Below are positions 62,716-64,000 of a stretch of 64,000 nt of DNA, in pieces. A program made the position numbers and the translations under genes. The DNA comes from an uncultured Granulosicoccaceae bacterium (GTDB lineage: Bacteria > Pseudomonadota > Gammaproteobacteria > Granulosicoccales > Granulosicoccaceae). Below the pieces are notes generated by a model. It worked only from the letters and a program-made list of their open reading frames with translations, did no database searches and had not been told where the DNA came from. Location of the stretch: the NCBI GenBank assembly GCA_937927895.1, contig CALGKA010000018.1, positions 94,590 through 158,589 of the forward strand, given 5' to 3'. Within the stretch, counting starts at the first letter, position 1. Every line of letters begins with the position of its first letter.

Positions 62716-63561
62716 ATGAAACTATTAAGACACGGACCTAGCGGCGCTGAAAAACCAGGCCTGGTAGATACAGATGGTGTGATCAGAGATTTATCTGCTC
62801 ACTTAAATGACTTGGATGGCGCAGCATTGTCAGATGCATCCATTGATAAGCTGCGAAATCTAGAGACGTCTGGTTTGCCAGTCATAGACTCCAATACGCG
62901 CCTTGGTCCTTGTGTCGCGCACGTAGGTAAGCTTATTTGTGTCGGCTTAAATTATTCTGATCATGCGGCAGAGTCGGGCCTTGAAGTTCCACCTGAGCCG
63001 GTATTGTTTTTCAAGGCCACTTCATCGATCGTAGGCGCTAATGATTCCATAGAGCTTCCCAAAGGGTCTGTATCTACCGACTGGGAAGTAGAGCTCGCGA
63101 TTGTAATCGGTAAAGACGGTAAATACATTGATGAGTCAGATGCACTGCAACATATTGCGGGCTTCTGTGTAGTACACGATGTGTCCGAGCGTGATTTTCA
63201 AATCAATCGATCTGGTCAGTGGGTGAAAGGCAAATCTGCAGATACATTTGGGCCAATGGGCCCATGGATGGTCACTAGAGATGAGATCCCCGATCCACAA
63301 GCGCTTTCCATGTACCTGGATGTCAATGGTGAGGCAAAGCAGCGCGGTTCCACCAGCACCATGGTGTATCAAGTGCCGTTTTTGGTCTCGTATATTTCCC
63401 AATTCATGAGTTTGCAGGCAGGCGACGTAATCTCCACCGGCACGCCACCAGGCGTCGGTTTAGGCATGAAGCCCCCGCAGTACCTGAAAGCAGGTGATGA
63501 AGTAACGCTTGGGATTGAGGGTTTAGGCGATCAACGCCAGCGTGTGGTCGCGTACTCGTAA
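62716..63561 (+). CDS. FAH family hydrolase, 2,4-diketo-3-deoxy-L-fuconate hydrolase-like
   Basis: A protein of 281 residues. MKLLRHGPSGAEKPGLVDTDG is the subgroup start. VGKLICVGLNYSDHAAESGLE opens the fold. Metal ligands lie in PEPVLFFKATS and in TDWEVELAIVIGK (Glu). FCVVHDVSERDFQ and ISTGTPPGVGLGMKPPQYL complete the FAH signature. This form is usually called ureidoglycolate lyase in automatic annotation. With an SDR next door it better fits the hydrolase that splits 2,4-diketo-3-deoxy-L-fuconate (or L-rhamnonate) into pyruvate and lactate. It starts 56 bases after the SDR and is probably in one operon with it. Confidence 0.88.
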   Translation: MKLLRHGPSGAEKPGLVDTDGVIRDLSAHLNDLDGAALSDASIDKLRNLETSGLPVIDSNTRLGPCVAHVGKLICVGLNYSDHAAESGLEVPPEPVLFFKATSSIVGANDSIELPKGSVSTDWEVELAIVIGKDGKYIDESDALQHIAGFCVVHDVSERDFQINRSGQWVKGKSADTFGPMGPWMVTRDEIPDPQALSMYLDVNGEAKQRGSTSTMVYQVPFLVSYISQFMSLQAGDVISTGTPPGVGLGMKPPQYLKAGDEVTLGIEGLGDQRQRVVAYS

Positions 63562-63647
63562 AGTTTACTGATTGCGTGCTGTTAATCTGCTTGCAGTCGT
63601 TCTACAATTAGTCCTGTTGAGCGAATACTCGACAGATCAGTTTTAAT

Positions 63648-63724
63648 GCGCCCATAGCTCAGCTGGATAGAGTACCTGGCTTCGAACCAGGTGGTCGGAG
63701 GTTCGAATCCTTCTGGGCGTACCA
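63648..63724 (+). tRNA. tRNA-Arg (anticodon UCG)
   Basis: The cloverleaf is complete. The acceptor arm GCGCCCA pairs with TGGGCGT (one G-U at the top). The D-arm is GCTCAGCTGGATAGAGT. The anticodon stem CCTGG/CCAGG holds loop CTTCGAA with anticodon TCG. The T-arm is GGAGGTTCGAATCCTTC, and CCA is encoded. It reads the Arg codon CGA. Confidence 0.95.
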
Positions 63725-63735
63725 AACGCTGTACT

Positions 63736-63773
63736 AAAGACCTGGCGATTATGATCGCCAGGTCTTTTTTTTT
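63736..63773 (+). terminator. Rho-independent terminator of the tRNA gene
   Basis: AAAGACCTGGCGAT (63736-63749) pairs with ATCGCCAGGTCTTT (63754-63767) around a TATG loop, followed by T residues to 63773. It can also serve the leftward gene that ends at 63816. Confidence 0.93.
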
Positions 63774-63815
63774 GCATTTTATAGATATAGATTGGCTTTC
63801 ACATGCGTGAACGGC

Positions 63816-64000
63816 TTAGCTGATTTTTTCGTTTTGCGGTGTCGGTGGAATCGATGCTCGTAGGCTTAAAGATGAGTAAACCAGTAACAAAAGCCCCACG
63901 AACCCTGCTATTGCCGATACCCGTAGCAGCGTTGACAGTGAGTCCCAGCTGGCCGCATTACCATCCGTTACTAAGGTTGAAAAGCTAAAAAGCAGTATCG
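63816..64000 (-). CDS. C-terminal end of an unknown membrane protein (partial)
   Basis: The last 60 codons of a leftward gene that begins right of the window; the stop TAA is at 63816-63818. The peptide includes one membrane helix (LLRVSAIAGFVGLLLLVYSS) and a short polar tail ending PPTPQNEKIS. The hydrophobic start of the fragment (ILLFSFSTLV) suggests more helices upstream. It is too short for a family call. Confidence 0.6.
   Translation of the reverse strand, partial: ILLFSFSTLVTDGNAASWDSLSTLLRVSAIAGFVGLLLLVYSSLSLRASIPPTPQNEKIS

Overview
The window is a bacterial chromosome segment with dense genes on both strands, short gaps, Shine-Dalgarno starts and rho-independent terminators. The engB / cytochrome c4 / dsbA neighbourhood, hexameric-type citrate synthase, TruC, TrpS, AqpZ and the many outer-membrane and lipoprotein genes point to a Gram-negative gammaproteobacterium, probably marine and surface-associated. 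I cannot fix the genus from sequence alone. No phage, insertion sequence, CRISPR array or rRNA was seen. One tRNA (Arg, UCG) lies near the right end.

Layout. (1) 1-9782 is a Wzx/Wzy-type exopolysaccharide locus. A rightward run holds the end of a Wza-like export protein, a Wzc/ExoP-like co-polymerase kinase, a Wzy-like polymerase, an Alg14/Alg13-like split glycosyltransferase and a GT2 enzyme. A convergent leftward run holds a GT4 enzyme, a Wzx flippase and a second GT4 enzyme. (2) 10249-15230 is housekeeping: trpS, an unknown Arg-rich membrane protein, engB, diheme cytochrome c4 and dsbA. (3) 15227-24372 is a cell-envelope block: a membrane-anchored coiled-coil protein, a BON-repeat/OmpA protein, an LprI-like secreted protein, an orphan XdhC-like protein, an OmpA-type porin with a calcium-binding linker, and an Asp-rich type-3-repeat protein with a C-terminal sorting signal. 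(4) 24369-36870 is mixed: truC, a TIM-barrel isomerase, aqpZ with an odd charged tail, an Atm1-type ABC exporter, a DUF1800/DUF1501 secreted pair, recQ, a ComEA-like protein with a polycationic tail, and an MFS transporter. (5) 37131-48683 is the most unusual part: a 1.6-kilo-residue lipoprotein joining a deacetylase-like domain to Ig-like and CBM9-like modules, then TerC, a transmembrane Ser/Thr kinase with a secreted neighbour, a LacX-like epimerase, and a secreted protein that looks like a reprolysin that has lost its zinc site. (6) 49005-64000 is metabolism and transport: gltA, argG, a DUF2892 protein, a lipoprotein, a DadA-like oxidase, an RND efflux pair, a GMC oxidoreductase, and an SDR plus FAH-family hydrolase that together resemble the last steps of the non-phosphorylated L-fucose/L-rhamnose pathway.

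How the genes work together: the first 10 kb could build and export a polysaccharide. Several secreted proteins elsewhere (deacetylase-like lipoprotein, carbohydrate-binding modules, type-3-repeat protein, OmpA proteins) could act on or in the same envelope and matrix, but that link is inference. No obviously new multi-gene defence or mobile system was found. The best candidates for novelty are single proteins and gene pairs: the giant lipoprotein, the pseudo-reprolysin, the kinase and its secreted neighbour, and the BON/OmpA and coiled-coil pair.
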